NCBI GenBank assembly: GCA_039933515.1
Contig: JBDTNY010000022.1
Span: 1-64,000, forward strand
Direction: 5' to 3'
Length of the DNA: 64,000 bases
From: JAOUEA01 sp039933515
Lineage (GTDB): Bacteria > Actinomycetota > UBA4738 > HRBIN12
Shown here: piece after piece, positions 33,106 to 41,675 of the stretch
How positions within the stretch are numbered: position 1 is the stretch's first letter
Layout: every line of letters starts with the position of its first letter
Notes under the pieces: model-generated
What the model saw: only the letters and a program-made list of their open reading frames with translations
Databases searched by the model: none
What the model was told of the DNA's origin: nothing
Position numbers and translations under genes: made by a program

Positions 33106-34254
33106 TCAGACGGTCGGCTGGGTCTCGCGCGTGTCCACGATCTGGATCGCCTGCTGGTGGCGCTGCTGCGCCTCGAGGTCGGCCGGCTTCCCGCCGATGT
33201 AGGCCTCCACCATCTTGTGGGCCTCCTCGTCGGTGAACTGCACCGGCGGCGACTTCATGAAGTACGACGATGGCCCGATCAGCGGACCGCCGATCCCGCG
33301 ATCGAGCGCGAGCTTCGCGCAGCGCACCGCGTCGATGATCACGCCGGCCGAGTTCGGGGAGTCCCAGACTTCGAGCTTCATCTCGATCGTCAGGGGGATG
33401 TCGCCGAAGTTGCGGCCCTCGAGCCGGATCATGGCCCATTTGCGGTCCTCCAGCCACGGCACGTGGTCGCTCGGCCCGATATGGATGTTCTCCTTCGAGA
33501 GCGGCTCCTCGAGCTGGGATTGCACCGACTGCGTCTTCGAGATCTTCTTCGAGATGAGGCGCTCGCGCTCGAGCATGTTCATGAAGTCCATGTTGCCGCC
33601 GAAGTTCAGCTGGTAGGTGCGGTCGAGCTCGACCCCGCGGTCCTCGAAGAGCTTCGCGAGCACGCGGTGCGTGATCGTCGCCCCCACCTGGGACTTGATG
33701 TCGTCGCCGACGATCGGCACGCCGGCGTCGCGGAACTTCTTGGCCCACGCGAGGTCGCTCGCGATGAACACCGGGAGCGCGTTCACGAAGGCCACGCCGG
33801 AATCGAGCGCGCATTGCGCGTAGTGCCGCGCTGCCTGCTCGGAGCCCACAGGCAGGTAACACACGAGCACGTCGGCGGCCGTGTCCTTCAGGACCTGCAC
33901 GACATCGACCTCGGGCGCGTCGGACTCGGTGACGACCTGGCGGTAGTAGACCCCTAGGCCGTCGAGGGTGCGTCCCTTCTGTACGGTCACGCCGATCGGC
34001 GGCACGTCGGAGAACTTGATCGTGTTGTTGGGCGCCGTGAAGATCGCCTCCGCGACGTCCTTGCCGACCTTCGCGGCATCCACGTCGAACGCGGCGACGA
34101 CCTCGACGTCGCGGACGTGGTACCCGCCCAGCTCGACGTGCATCAGACCGGGGACGCGGTCCTCGGGGCTGGCGTCCTTGTAGTACTCGAGGCCCTGGAC
34201 CAGCGACGAGGCGCAGTTCCCCACGCCCACGATCGCGATGCGAACCTTGCTCAT
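33106..34254 (-). CDS. ino1: myo-inositol-1-phosphate synthase
   Basis: 382 aa from the ATG at 34254, which overlaps the padR stop (ATGA). The NAD-binding start VRIAIVGVGNCASSLVQG is followed by the family motifs LNFGGNMDFMNM, GDDIKSQVGATITHRVL and SPNSAGVIIDAVRCAKLALD. It converts glucose 6-phosphate to inositol 1-phosphate for phosphatidylinositol and mycothiol. The PadR-ino1 pair is the same as at the M. tuberculosis ino1 locus. Confidence 0.97.
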   Translation of the reverse strand: MSKVRIAIVGVGNCASSLVQGLEYYKDASPEDRVPGLMHVELGGYHVRDVEVVAAFDVDAAKVGKDVAEAIFTAPNNTIKFSDVPPIGVTVQKGRTLDGLGVYYRQVVTESDAPEVDVVQVLKDTAADVLVCYLPVGSEQAARHYAQCALDSGVAFVNALPVFIASDLAWAKKFRDAGVPIVGDDIKSQVGATITHRVLAKLFEDRGVELDRTYQLNFGGNMDFMNMLERERLISKKISKTQSVQSQLEEPLSKENIHIGPSDHVPWLEDRKWAMIRLEGRNFGDIPLTIEMKLEVWDSPNSAGVIIDAVRCAKLALDRGIGGPLIGPSSYFMKSPPVQFTDEEAHKMVEAYIGGKPADLEAQQRHQQAIQIVDTRETQPTV

Positions 34255-34823
34255 GACGTGTGCTCCTTCCTGCGGAGCGAACGTCGCTCCGATGGGGTGG
34301 TCGTGGTACGTGATCGCTCTGCCGTCAGCAGGCCGTCGACCCACGCGAGATCGGACTCGGTGGCTGAACGGCCGTGCTCCATCAGCGAGAGCGTGTAGTC
34401 GTCGACGCGCACGCGGGTCGTGCGCAGCGAGTCGCTGATCGTGTTGAGTCGCTCCTCCAAGGTCGTCCGGCGACGCTCCAGAAGTCGGATCCGGGTCTCG
34501 GGCGGGAGGTAGCGGAAGAACGCGAGTCGGACCCGGAACCGGGTGTCCTCGGTCGAGTTGTCGTGCGGGGTCTCCTGGAGCATCTCCAGGAAGGCGACCT
34601 CGCCCTGCTGGGTGATGCGATAGACATGCTTGCGGCGCCCCGCGGCGGGCTGTTCGCCATCGACCTCGATCGCGCCGCTCTGCTCGAGTCGGCGAAGGGT
34701 CGGGTAGAGGGAGCCGTAGGAGACCCGCCAGAACCCCCCGAGCGCGTATCCCAGCTCGCGAGAGAGTTGGTAGCCGTGCATCGGCTGCTCTTTGAGGAGG
34801 CCGAGGATCGCGAGCTCGAGCAT
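34251..34823 (-). CDS. PadR-family transcriptional regulator
   Basis: 190 aa from the ATG at 34823. The PadR winged HTH (LELAILGLLKEQPMHGYQL, then GSLYPTLRRLEQSGAIEV) is followed by a C-terminal helical domain of the Vir type (about 95-180). Coupled by ATGA to ino1, so it very likely regulates inositol synthesis and its own transcription. The ATATATCG repeats just upstream are the probable binding sites. Confidence 0.94.
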   Translation of the reverse strand: MLELAILGLLKEQPMHGYQLSRELGYALGGFWRVSYGSLYPTLRRLEQSGAIEVDGEQPAAGRRKHVYRITQQGEVAFLEMLQETPHDNSTEDTRFRVRLAFFRYLPPETRIRLLERRRTTLEERLNTISDSLRTTRVRVDDYTLSLMEHGRSATESDLAWVDGLLTAERSRTTTTPSERRSLRRKEHTS

Positions 34824-34857
34824 CTGGTGTGGGCCCTTCCGGGGTCGAGTGACGGTT

Positions 34858-34891
34858 CGATATATCGCAAGCATATATCGCTTCGATATAT
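34858..34891 (-). promoter_or_regulatory. probable PadR operator upstream of padR-ino1
   Basis: A perfect 10-bp palindrome CGATATATCG (34858-34867) lies beside an inverted repeat ATATATCG-CTT-CGATATAT (34873-34880 and 34884-34891). That makes three copies of the same element within 34 bp, 35 bp upstream of padR, in otherwise GC-rich DNA. The site also lies about 85 bp upstream of the divergent antitoxin gene. Confidence 0.65.
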
Positions 34892-34975
34892 CTATACCCG
34901 GCGACCGGCGGAGGCGTCAACCATACGAATGGCCGTTGGGAAGCGCGGCCGCTTCAGAGAAGATGTCCTCTGGAG

Positions 34976-35209
34976 GTGACCGAGATCCGCCAGCCCCCCA
35001 TCCACGTCCCCCGGGCCGTCTACGACGAGCTACGTACGGTCGCGCTCGTATCCGGGATCGATGTCGACGAGCACGTGGCGCGCGCCCTGCGCGCCTATCT
35101 CGCCGACGGCGGCCACCACGCCGCGGTCACGGGGTTCGCGGAGCGGGCCCGGCAGCGCCATCGTGGCGCGCTCGACCTGCTCGCAGCGCCATCGCGATCG
35201 CGTACCTGA
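34976..35209 (+). CDS. ribbon-helix-helix-like antitoxin candidate
   Basis: 77 aa from a GTG at 34976 with only a weak, very close GGAGG. The N-terminus (MTEIRQPPIHVPRAVYDELRTVALVSG, then IDVDEHVARALRAYL, with M for the GTG) resembles ribbon-helix-helix antitoxins. It lies directly upstream of a Doc-like frame, in the usual antitoxin-then-toxin order. The last residues read into the start of the next frame. Assignment is by layout and fold pattern. Confidence 0.6.
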   Translation: MTEIRQPPIHVPRAVYDELRTVALVSGIDVDEHVARALRAYLADGGHHAAVTGFAERARQRHRGALDLLAAPSRSRT

Positions 35210-35586
35210 GCGCCGCCGACGTCGAGTCGATCGCCTCGACCGAGGTAGGGGCTGGCGGCGCCTGCGACGCCGGGGCGCTGCGGGCGGCCGTGGAGCTCCC
35301 GGGCTCCCGCGATGGGGACCGCGACGCCTATCCGGGCATCCATCTGAAGGCGGCCGCGCTGCTCGAGGCCCTCGTGCGGTTGCGACCCTTCGAGCGGGGC
35401 AACGACCAGGTGGCCCTGCTGGCCGTCACCGTGTTCTTGAACCTGAACGGCTGGGATCTCGAGGCGGAGCCCGACGAGCTTGCACTCCTGACCCGGATGT
35501 GCGCCCAAGGCCGATTGCCGATGTTCGATATCGCAGCAGGGCTCGAATCGGCGACCGTCAGACTTTCGCTGGAGGAGGAGGAGTGA
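35191..35586 (+). CDS. Doc/Fic-like toxin relic without canonical start codon
   Basis: About 130 aa. The frame begins around AYLSAADVESIASTEVG, which matches the start of Doc proteins (YLS..D), and continues with HLKAAALLEALVRLRPFERGNDQVAL and VFLNLNGW. The Fic motif HPFxxGNKR has become RPFERGND: the catalytic His and the following basic residue are replaced. No ATG, GTG or TTG exists in frame near the expected start; the best options are ATC (35191, 35197) or CTG (35206, overlapping the antitoxin TGA). It is either a decayed toxin or one re-used in another role. Confidence 0.55.
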   Translation: MAIAYLSAADVESIASTEVGAGGACDAGALRAAVELPGSRDGDRDAYPGIHLKAAALLEALVRLRPFERGNDQVALLAVTVFLNLNGWDLEAEPDELALLTRMCAQGRLPMFDIAAGLESATVRLSLEEEE

Positions 35587-36781
35587 CGGCCGCCGGCGAA
35601 GGACGCCGCCCGGCGGCCAGGGCGAGCCAGGCCGATGCGAGCCCGAGCGCGCCGCACCCGAGCCACAACGTCGTCGTGCTGATGTCGTAGACGGCGGTAC
35701 CGACCATCGGCCCGGCGATCGCGGCGGTGGCGTACATCATCCCGAGCGATCCCTGATAGCGGCCGCGCGCGTGCTCGGGCGCGCGGTCGGCCACGAACGC
35801 CGAGGTCGAAGGGGATTCCACGATCTCGCCGAGCGTCCAGATCACGACCATCAGCACGAGCCCAGGGAGCCCCTGGACGAGCGCGAGGGTCGCGAACCCC
35901 AGGCCGACCAGCACCGCGCCGCCCGCGACCATCCGCGTTCGCTCGCGGCGCATCGCCCACGCGGTGATCGGGAGCTCGAGCAACACGACGAGGACGCCGT
36001 TCGCCGCTTGCAGGAAGCCGTAGGTGGCGGTGGAGTAGCCGAGATCGCGCACGTGCAACGCGAACGTGCTCGCGTTCTGCATGTACACCACCGCAGTGAG
36101 GAACACAGCCCCCAGGAACAACTGGAATCCGCGGTCTGCGGCGATCGACCGACCGGCCGACCCCAGACTGCGCTCTTCGTGTTTCGTCGTGCGCGTGCCG
36201 TGGGGGAGCGCGATCAGCGCGATCCCCGCGAACGTCCCCGAGGTGATGGCGTCGCCGACGAACAGCAGGTCGAACGAACGCTGCGCGAGGAGTCCGGCGA
36301 GCGCGAGGCCGAACGCCCACCCGATGTTCAGCATCAGACGGTAGGCGCTGAACGCCGCCACCCGGTCCTGCGACGGAACCAGATCGGCGACGAGCGCGCT
36401 CGAGGCCGGCCGGTACAGCTCGGCGACGAACCCGAGCACCAGGATCAGGCCGACGATCTCGGGCAACCCGTCGGCCCAGACCAGCGACAGGGTGAAGGCC
36501 GCGCCGCCCGACATCGACAGGACGATCGTGTTCCGCCTTCCGACGCGATCGGCGAGCAACCCGCCGACGCCTTGCGCGCCGGTCGCCCCCAGGCCATACG
36601 CGGCGAGCCCGAGCCCGGCCTGGGTCGCCGAGTATCCCCGGTCGGTCAGGTACAGCGTGATGAAGGGCAGCACGAACGTGCCGAGCCGGTTCACGAACGC
36701 GCCGATGAACAGGATCCAGACCTCGCGCGGGAGCGATCGCAGGGTCGCCCGCAAGGAGCGCGCGTCGGGGACGGCGCTCAC
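35558..36781 (-). CDS. MFS transporter
   Basis: 407 aa from a GTG at 36781 overlapping the flavin-protein stop (GTGA). Twelve helices and the loop motif GGLLADRVGRRNTIVLS are clear. The group resembles MDR/DHA1-type permeases (FVNRLGTFVLPFITLYLTDRG). Substrate unknown. Its 3' end overlaps the Doc-like frame on the other strand by 29 bp. Confidence 0.9.
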   Translation of the reverse strand: MSAVPDARSLRATLRSLPREVWILFIGAFVNRLGTFVLPFITLYLTDRGYSATQAGLGLAAYGLGATGAQGVGGLLADRVGRRNTIVLSMSGGAAFTLSLVWADGLPEIVGLILVLGFVAELYRPASSALVADLVPSQDRVAAFSAYRLMLNIGWAFGLALAGLLAQRSFDLLFVGDAITSGTFAGIALIALPHGTRTTKHEERSLGSAGRSIAADRGFQLFLGAVFLTAVVYMQNASTFALHVRDLGYSTATYGFLQAANGVLVVLLELPITAWAMRRERTRMVAGGAVLVGLGFATLALVQGLPGLVLMVVIWTLGEIVESPSTSAFVADRAPEHARGRYQGSLGMMYATAAIAGPMVGTAVYDISTTTLWLGCGALGLASAWLALAAGRRPSPAAVTPPPPAKV

Positions 36782-37407
36782 CGGTCCGACCGGCGATAGT
36801 CCGTGAGGTACGGGGGAACGTCGGTGCCATCCGCGAGCAGGGCATCGGGTTCGGGGGTGCCGATCGCGAGGCCGAGCGGCAGGACCCCGGCCCACACCGG
36901 CAGGTTCAGATCGGCTGGATCGTCGACGGCCGGGCCGACCCGGATCTTCGCGGAGGCCTCGACGATCGGCACCGCCAGGATGAGCGTCTGGCGGAACTCG
37001 TCCTCGGTGGGCAGGCGCGCCTCCGCGCCTCGTCCGGGCGCGACATGGTCGGCGAGCGCACGCGCCATCTGATCGAACTCCCGGCGGTCGGTGACCTCGC
37101 GCGCCCGCCCGTACACGATCACGGATCGGTAATTCATCGAGTGGTTGAAGAGCGCCCGCGCGAATACAAGGCCGTCGACGATCGTGGCGGCGATGCAGAG
37201 CTCGGCGCCGTTACGGAGCGCGCGCATCGTCTGGGATGCGCGGGAGCCGTGGAGGTACAGCGTGTCGCCGACGCGCGCATGGAGCGTGGCGATCAGGCGG
37301 GGCGAACCCCCGTCGTCGATCCACGCAACGTGCACGATCAAGGCTTCATCGAGGATCTGACCGACGGCCTCGAGGTCGTAGCGGCCACGCTCGGGGTGGC
37401 GTCGCAC
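36778..37407 (-). CDS. pyridoxamine 5'-phosphate oxidase-like flavin protein (NimA type)
   Basis: 209 aa from a GTG at 37407, the only start in the open frame. The split-barrel FMN fold is suggested by PERGRYD, the segment DTLYLHGSRASQTMRAL, and RSVIVYGRAREVTDR; this matches the Pyridox_ox_2 / NimA branch. It probably binds FMN or F420 and reduces a small molecule. Coupled to the downstream MFS gene, which suggests a detoxification pair. Confidence 0.83.
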   Translation of the reverse strand: MRRHPERGRYDLEAVGQILDEALIVHVAWIDDGGSPRLIATLHARVGDTLYLHGSRASQTMRALRNGAELCIAATIVDGLVFARALFNHSMNYRSVIVYGRAREVTDRREFDQMARALADHVAPGRGAEARLPTEDEFRQTLILAVPIVEASAKIRVGPAVDDPADLNLPVWAGVLPLGLAIGTPEPDALLADGTDVPPYLTDYRRSDR

Positions 37408-37521
37408 GCACGCGCGCTCAGTCGGCGCGCTCGAGCGACCCGACCCGACCGCCTCGGCGGTCCCCGTGTTCTCAGGCTCCGTGCTCAGCGCCGACCCCCG
37501 AGTGTCTGACCACGGAGCGCC

Positions 37522-38439
37522 TCACCGCGCGACCGGCACGCGCACGGGCGCATCCGCGAGGGCGGGGGGATCGTCGGCATCGGCGGGCTCCTCTCTCGTC
37601 GTCGGCGGCAGGGGCAGCTCGTTCATATCATCGCCGACGTCGAGTCGCATCCGGCGGGCCGCCCGGTCGAGCGCACCCAGAAGGGGCCGGCCGAGCGCGA
37701 TGACGAGGACCGCGTTGCCGACCGCGCGGAAGGTGTCCCACGCGAGAGAGGTCGCCGCGTAGAAGGTCGCGTAGTGGCGCAGGTTGCTCGCCGCGGTTGC
37801 ATCGGCGCTCCAGCTGATCGACGATCCACCCGTCAGGAAGGGCCACGACCACAGGTTCATCAGTGCGCCGAAGAGGTAGCCCGCCACGACGCCGTAGACG
37901 GCCAGCACCCCGATCCGAAGGCGCCATGAACCGGTGCGGGGCACGAGGCCCGCCCCCAGGCCCACCCAGCCGACCGCGACCATCTGGAAGGGTAGCCACG
38001 GCCCGAGTCCGCCGATGAACAACCCGCTCGCGAACGTCCCCACGGCGCCCAGGAGGAATCCGAACGTCGGGCCGAACGCGTTGCCCGCGACCAGCACGAC
38101 GATGAACATCGCGCTGAACCCCGCCACGAACCCCGGAAGACGCAGGGCGACCATCGCGGCCCCAAGCACGCCGAGTAGGGCGATCGTCTTGGGGCCCATG
38201 CCCCCGCGACCCAGCTCGAGGAAGAGCAAGGCACCCAGCCCGCCGAGCAGCACGATCAGCACGGCGGGCCCGTCGACGTGGTGGTTCTCGTTCCCGCGGG
38301 TGAGCGCGGGCAGCGCGAACGGCCAGAGGAACGCGAGCAGACCGACCAGGTTGAGGACGATCAGCCCGGCGACGCGCACGCGGGAGCCACCGGTCAAGGT
38401 GCGAACGCTCAGCGACCGCGCCGCGACCGCCGCGTTCAT
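37522..38439 (-). CDS. ECF transporter S component, predicted cobalamin-specific
   Basis: 305 aa from the ATG at 38439 (ATGA overlap with the ATPase gene). Six to eight hydrophobic helices run from about 22 to 265, including the segments FGPTFGFLLGAVGTFASGLF and GPWLPFQMVAVGWVGLGAGL, typical of large S components. A charged tail follows. The operon starts with a cobalamin riboswitch and cobalamin-binding-type secreted proteins, so cobalamin or a precursor is the likely substrate; this is inference from context. It is last in the operon. Confidence 0.83.
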   Translation of the reverse strand: MNAAVAARSLSVRTLTGGSRVRVAGLIVLNLVGLLAFLWPFALPALTRGNENHHVDGPAVLIVLLGGLGALLFLELGRGGMGPKTIALLGVLGAAMVALRLPGFVAGFSAMFIVVLVAGNAFGPTFGFLLGAVGTFASGLFIGGLGPWLPFQMVAVGWVGLGAGLVPRTGSWRLRIGVLAVYGVVAGYLFGALMNLWSWPFLTGGSSISWSADATAASNLRHYATFYAATSLAWDTFRAVGNAVLVIALGRPLLGALDRAARRMRLDVGDDMNELPLPPTTREEPADADDPPALADAPVRVPVAR

Positions 38440-40004
38440 GCGAGCGCCTCGGCGACCTGCTCGGGGGTGAGCCATCCCGGCCCGAACGCCCGGGTCATCT
38501 GGGGTGCGAAGACGTGCGAGTCGCCGAGCACCTCGCCGGGGTCGCCGTCGTCGATGACCTCACCGCCCGCGAGCATGATGACGCGGGTGGCGACGGTGGC
38601 CGTGAGCTCGACGTCATGGGTGGCGAACAACACCGTGCCGCCTTCCGCGGCATGGGATCGCATGAACCGCGCCAGGCGATCCTTGGCATCGGGGTCGAGC
38701 CCGCGCGTGGGCTCATCGAGGAGGAGCACGGGAGCCCGCCCTGCGGCGATCGCCGCGGTGGCCACGAGGAGCCGCTGCCCGGCCGAGAGGTCCCGTGGGT
38801 GCTGCGCCGCGAGGTCCTCGATCCCGAGCGCCGCGAGCACCGCCTCGGGTCGCACGCTGTCGATCCCCCGGGCCTTCAGGGTGACGGCGACCTCGCCCGC
38901 GACGGTCTCGGAGAACAGCACGGCCTCGGGTTCCTGGGGACAGAGCGCCACGTCGACGCCGGGCCGTGGCGCATGGCCGCCGACCCGGACGGTCCCGGAG
39001 GCGGGAGTGTGGACGCCGGCGATCGAGCGCAGCAGCGTCGTTTTCCCGGCGCCGTTGCGCCCCATCACCGCGACGATCTCGCCTTCGCCGGCGACGAGGT
39101 CGACGTCGTGCAACGCGGTGGCGTCGCCGTGTCGCGCGGTCAGATGGCGCAGCTCGACCCGTACGTCACCAGGCGCCGGGATCACCGGGCCGCGTCGTGC
39201 GGGGAGCGCCCCCGCGAGCCGCCGCGCGTCGCGGACGGTCAGAGGCACGGGGTCCCAGCCGAGCAGCCGTCCCAGCCGCGCGACGGGCGGCCCCATCGCC
39301 AGGCGGCGGATCACCGCGGCGGGGTCGCCCGCGGTCACGCGTCCCTCGTCGAACCCGATCGCGAGGTCGACCTGGCCGGCGACGCGCTCGAGCCGGTGCT
39401 CGGCGAGGACGACGGTCATCCCCTGGTCGTGCACGAGCCGCTGCAACGCCGCGAACACGTGCTCGGCGCCCTGCGGATCCAGCTGCGAGGTGGGTTCGTC
39501 GAGCACGAGGATCCGCGGGCCGGCGGCGAGCGCGGCGGCGATCGCCACGCGTTGCCGCTCGCCACCCGAGATAGCACGGACGCTTCTGCCGCGCAGCGGC
39601 TCGATATCCAACAGATCCAGCATCTCCTCGACGCGCCGACGCATGTGGGCGGGGACGACCCCCAGGTTCTCCATGCCGTAGGCCAGCTCGTCCTCCACGC
39701 GGTCGAGCACGAACGACGCACCCGGATCCTGGGCCACGAAGGCGACCACGTCGGCGAGCGCGCGGGGCGCGTGGGTGAGGGTGTCACGCCCCGCGGCGAG
39801 GACGCGCCCCGTGAATGCGCCGCCCGTGAAATGTGGGACGAGGCCGTTCGCCAGGCGCAGGAAGGTCGACTTGCCCGCGCCCGTCGGCCCGACCGCGAGG
39901 GCGAACGTACCCTCTTCGATGTCGAGGGTCACGTCGCGCAACGCGGGTTGCGACCCGTCGGGATAGCGGAACGACACGGCGTCGACGCGCAGGGCGTCGG
40001 TCAT
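38436..40004 (-). CDS. ECF transporter ATPase with two fused ABC domains
   Basis: 522 aa from the ATG at 40004, overlapping the T-component stop. Two ABC units are fused. The first has Walker A GPTGAGKST, signature ISGGERQRVAIA and Walker B RILVLDEPTSQLD. The second has GRNGAGKTT, a degenerate signature LSAGQRLLVATA and VLLLDEPTRGLD. Such fused EcfA/EcfA' proteins power ECF importers. The altered second signature (SAGQ for SGGQ) suggests asymmetric ATP hydrolysis. Confidence 0.93.
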   Translation of the reverse strand: MTDALRVDAVSFRYPDGSQPALRDVTLDIEEGTFALAVGPTGAGKSTFLRLANGLVPHFTGGAFTGRVLAAGRDTLTHAPRALADVVAFVAQDPGASFVLDRVEDELAYGMENLGVVPAHMRRRVEEMLDLLDIEPLRGRSVRAISGGERQRVAIAAALAAGPRILVLDEPTSQLDPQGAEHVFAALQRLVHDQGMTVVLAEHRLERVAGQVDLAIGFDEGRVTAGDPAAVIRRLAMGPPVARLGRLLGWDPVPLTVRDARRLAGALPARRGPVIPAPGDVRVELRHLTARHGDATALHDVDLVAGEGEIVAVMGRNGAGKTTLLRSIAGVHTPASGTVRVGGHAPRPGVDVALCPQEPEAVLFSETVAGEVAVTLKARGIDSVRPEAVLAALGIEDLAAQHPRDLSAGQRLLVATAAIAAGRAPVLLLDEPTRGLDPDAKDRLARFMRSHAAEGGTVLFATHDVELTATVATRVIMLAGGEVIDDGDPGEVLGDSHVFAPQMTRAFGPGWLTPEQVAEALA

Positions 40005-40801
40005 GGGTCCTCCCTCGGGGATCGGACCACGCCCGGGAGCGCAAGGATCCCGATGACGGCGAGCATCGCGGGCCGGACCTGTGGCCAGGTGAGTGGAGAG
40101 GTGGCGGGATGCAGGTCGCGCCCCTGCTGCCACGCGGCCGCCAGCGAGACCGCCGCGCTCGCGAACGCGGACGCCGAGACGGCGACTGCCGCGGGGGTCC
40201 AGCGCGACGGCCGGTAGCGGCTCCGACGCCCACGGCCGTGCCCGCGCGCGTCCATGCTTTCGGCGAGCGTGAGCGCCTCCTCCATGCCGGTCTCGAGCAC
40301 GGGGACCGCGAGGGCGGGAAGGGTCCGCCACGAGGTCGGGATGCCGCGGAGTGTCTGCGCCTCTCGAACGCGCCCCACCATCGCGACGGTGCGCGGCGCG
40401 ATCGAGAGCGCGAGCGCAGCGGCGAGCGCCGGCTCATGGAACCGCCGTGGTGCGAGACGCACGACACCGAACGGATCTGTCACGGCGTTGAAGGTCCCGA
40501 AGATGATCAGCAGGGTCGCCAGACGGGCGCCCTCGAGCGCGGCGAATGCCACGTTGCCGGCATCGACGGTCCCCAGGAAGACCAGCGAGGTACGCACCGC
40601 CACCGTGACGAGGCCGGCGATCGCGAACAACCGGAACGACCGCGCGGTGGGGCCCGGGATCCGCTGGGCCGCGTAGACGAAGAACGACACTGCCACGATC
40701 AGGGCCAGGTAGAAGGGGTTCGTCGTGGTGAACGTGACCAGGCCGGCGCAGGTCGCCCACGTGATCCATGCGCCCGGGTGCAGACCGCTATCGCGATGCA
40801 A
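40001..40801 (-). CDS. ECF transporter T component (CbiQ/EcfT family)
   Basis: 266 aa from a TTG at 40801; it overlaps the preceding gene by 14 bp. Several membrane helices frame two conserved Ala-Arg-Gly-type coupling motifs, EAQTLRGIP and ESMDARGHGRG, through which EcfT contacts the ATPases. The gene order T, A-A, S is typical of dedicated ECF importers. It forms the permease core with the neighbouring A and S proteins. Confidence 0.9.
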   Translation of the reverse strand: MHRDSGLHPGAWITWATCAGLVTFTTTNPFYLALIVAVSFFVYAAQRIPGPTARSFRLFAIAGLVTVAVRTSLVFLGTVDAGNVAFAALEGARLATLLIIFGTFNAVTDPFGVVRLAPRRFHEPALAAALALSIAPRTVAMVGRVREAQTLRGIPTSWRTLPALAVPVLETGMEEALTLAESMDARGHGRGRRSRYRPSRWTPAAVAVSASAFASAAVSLAAAWQQGRDLHPATSPLTWPQVRPAMLAVIGILALPGVVRSPREDP

Positions 40802-41672
40802 GGGCGCGCCTCCGGCGCATCGTCAGCCAGCCGGCGGCGCCGAGCGCCGCTACCGCGATGAGCGCGAGCAACGCCCCCGCGGGTGGCCCGCCCGATCCCG
40901 GCGAGGCGCCGGCGGCGAGGGCGCCGACCGGGCTTGCCCGAACGATCGTCTGGGCGAGCGACGGAGTGGGCTCCGCGCTGGGCGTACGCGTCGCGTGCGC
41001 GTTCGCGCGCGCGCTGGCGGAGGCGTGCGCGGGACTGGCGGCGCCCGAGGCGTTCGCGTCAGCGCCCGGGCTCGCATCGGACCCGCCGCTCCCGGAGCCG
41101 GTGGTTCCGCCGCCTGCCGGGGCGGGATCCAGACTGGGGCTCGGACTCGGTGCAGGCGATGGCGACGGCTCGGGCTCGGGTTCGCAGACGTCGCCGAAGG
41201 CGAGCGCCGGAGGCGAGGCGTGCGTTGTCCCGGAGTCACCCGGCCCCCAGACCCAGCCCTCCATGTCGCCTTCGCCGATCGACGCCGACGCGGCGCCGGA
41301 TCCGGCCCAGCTCCAGTTCCCGTCCCCGTCGCCGTGCCAATACCCCCAGTAGTCCGGGTAGTCGGCGAAGCAGTCGCCTCCGCTCGGCCCGGTGCCGTCG
41401 AGCTGACAGACGGCCTGACCCCCGAACCCGAGCCCGTACTGCAGACCGTACTGCCGCCCGGCGAGCTGGATCAGGTGCAAGCCGCTCACGCTCGAGTCGT
41501 CGAGCGCGACGCAGTAGGTCGACGTGCGGCTCCCGTTGTCGATCACGAGCGCCGCATGTGGCGCGCCTCCGACGGCCGCACATGACACCCCCGTTCCGGC
41601 AACGGCGGGGCCGAAGGCCGGGAACGTCAGCGCCAGCCCGACGACGAGCAAGCGGAGGCGACGGGCCTTCAT
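40788..41672 (-). CDS. secreted DUF4430-like domain protein with C-terminal membrane anchor
   Basis: 294 aa. It has a signal peptide (1 to about 25) and a beta-type domain of about 130 residues with several cysteines and aromatic motifs (YWGYWHGDGDGNWSW, GDMEGWVWG), the pattern I associate with DUF4430. A Pro/Ser/Ala linker of about 95 residues and one C-terminal transmembrane helix with RRRR tail follow. In intrinsic factor and transcobalamin a DUF4430-like fold forms the second half of the cobalamin site. Here it would be tethered at the cell surface beside the transporter. Domain assignment needs a profile search. Confidence 0.7.
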   Translation of the reverse strand: MKARRLRLLVVGLALTFPAFGPAVAGTGVSCAAVGGAPHAALVIDNGSRTSTYCVALDDSSVSGLHLIQLAGRQYGLQYGLGFGGQAVCQLDGTGPSGGDCFADYPDYWGYWHGDGDGNWSWAGSGAASASIGEGDMEGWVWGPGDSGTTHASPPALAFGDVCEPEPEPSPSPAPSPSPSLDPAPAGGGTTGSGSGGSDASPGADANASGAASPAHASASARANAHATRTPSAEPTPSLAQTIVRASPVGALAAGASPGSGGPPAGALLALIAVAALGAAGWLTMRRRRALASR

Positions 41673-41675
41673 CGG

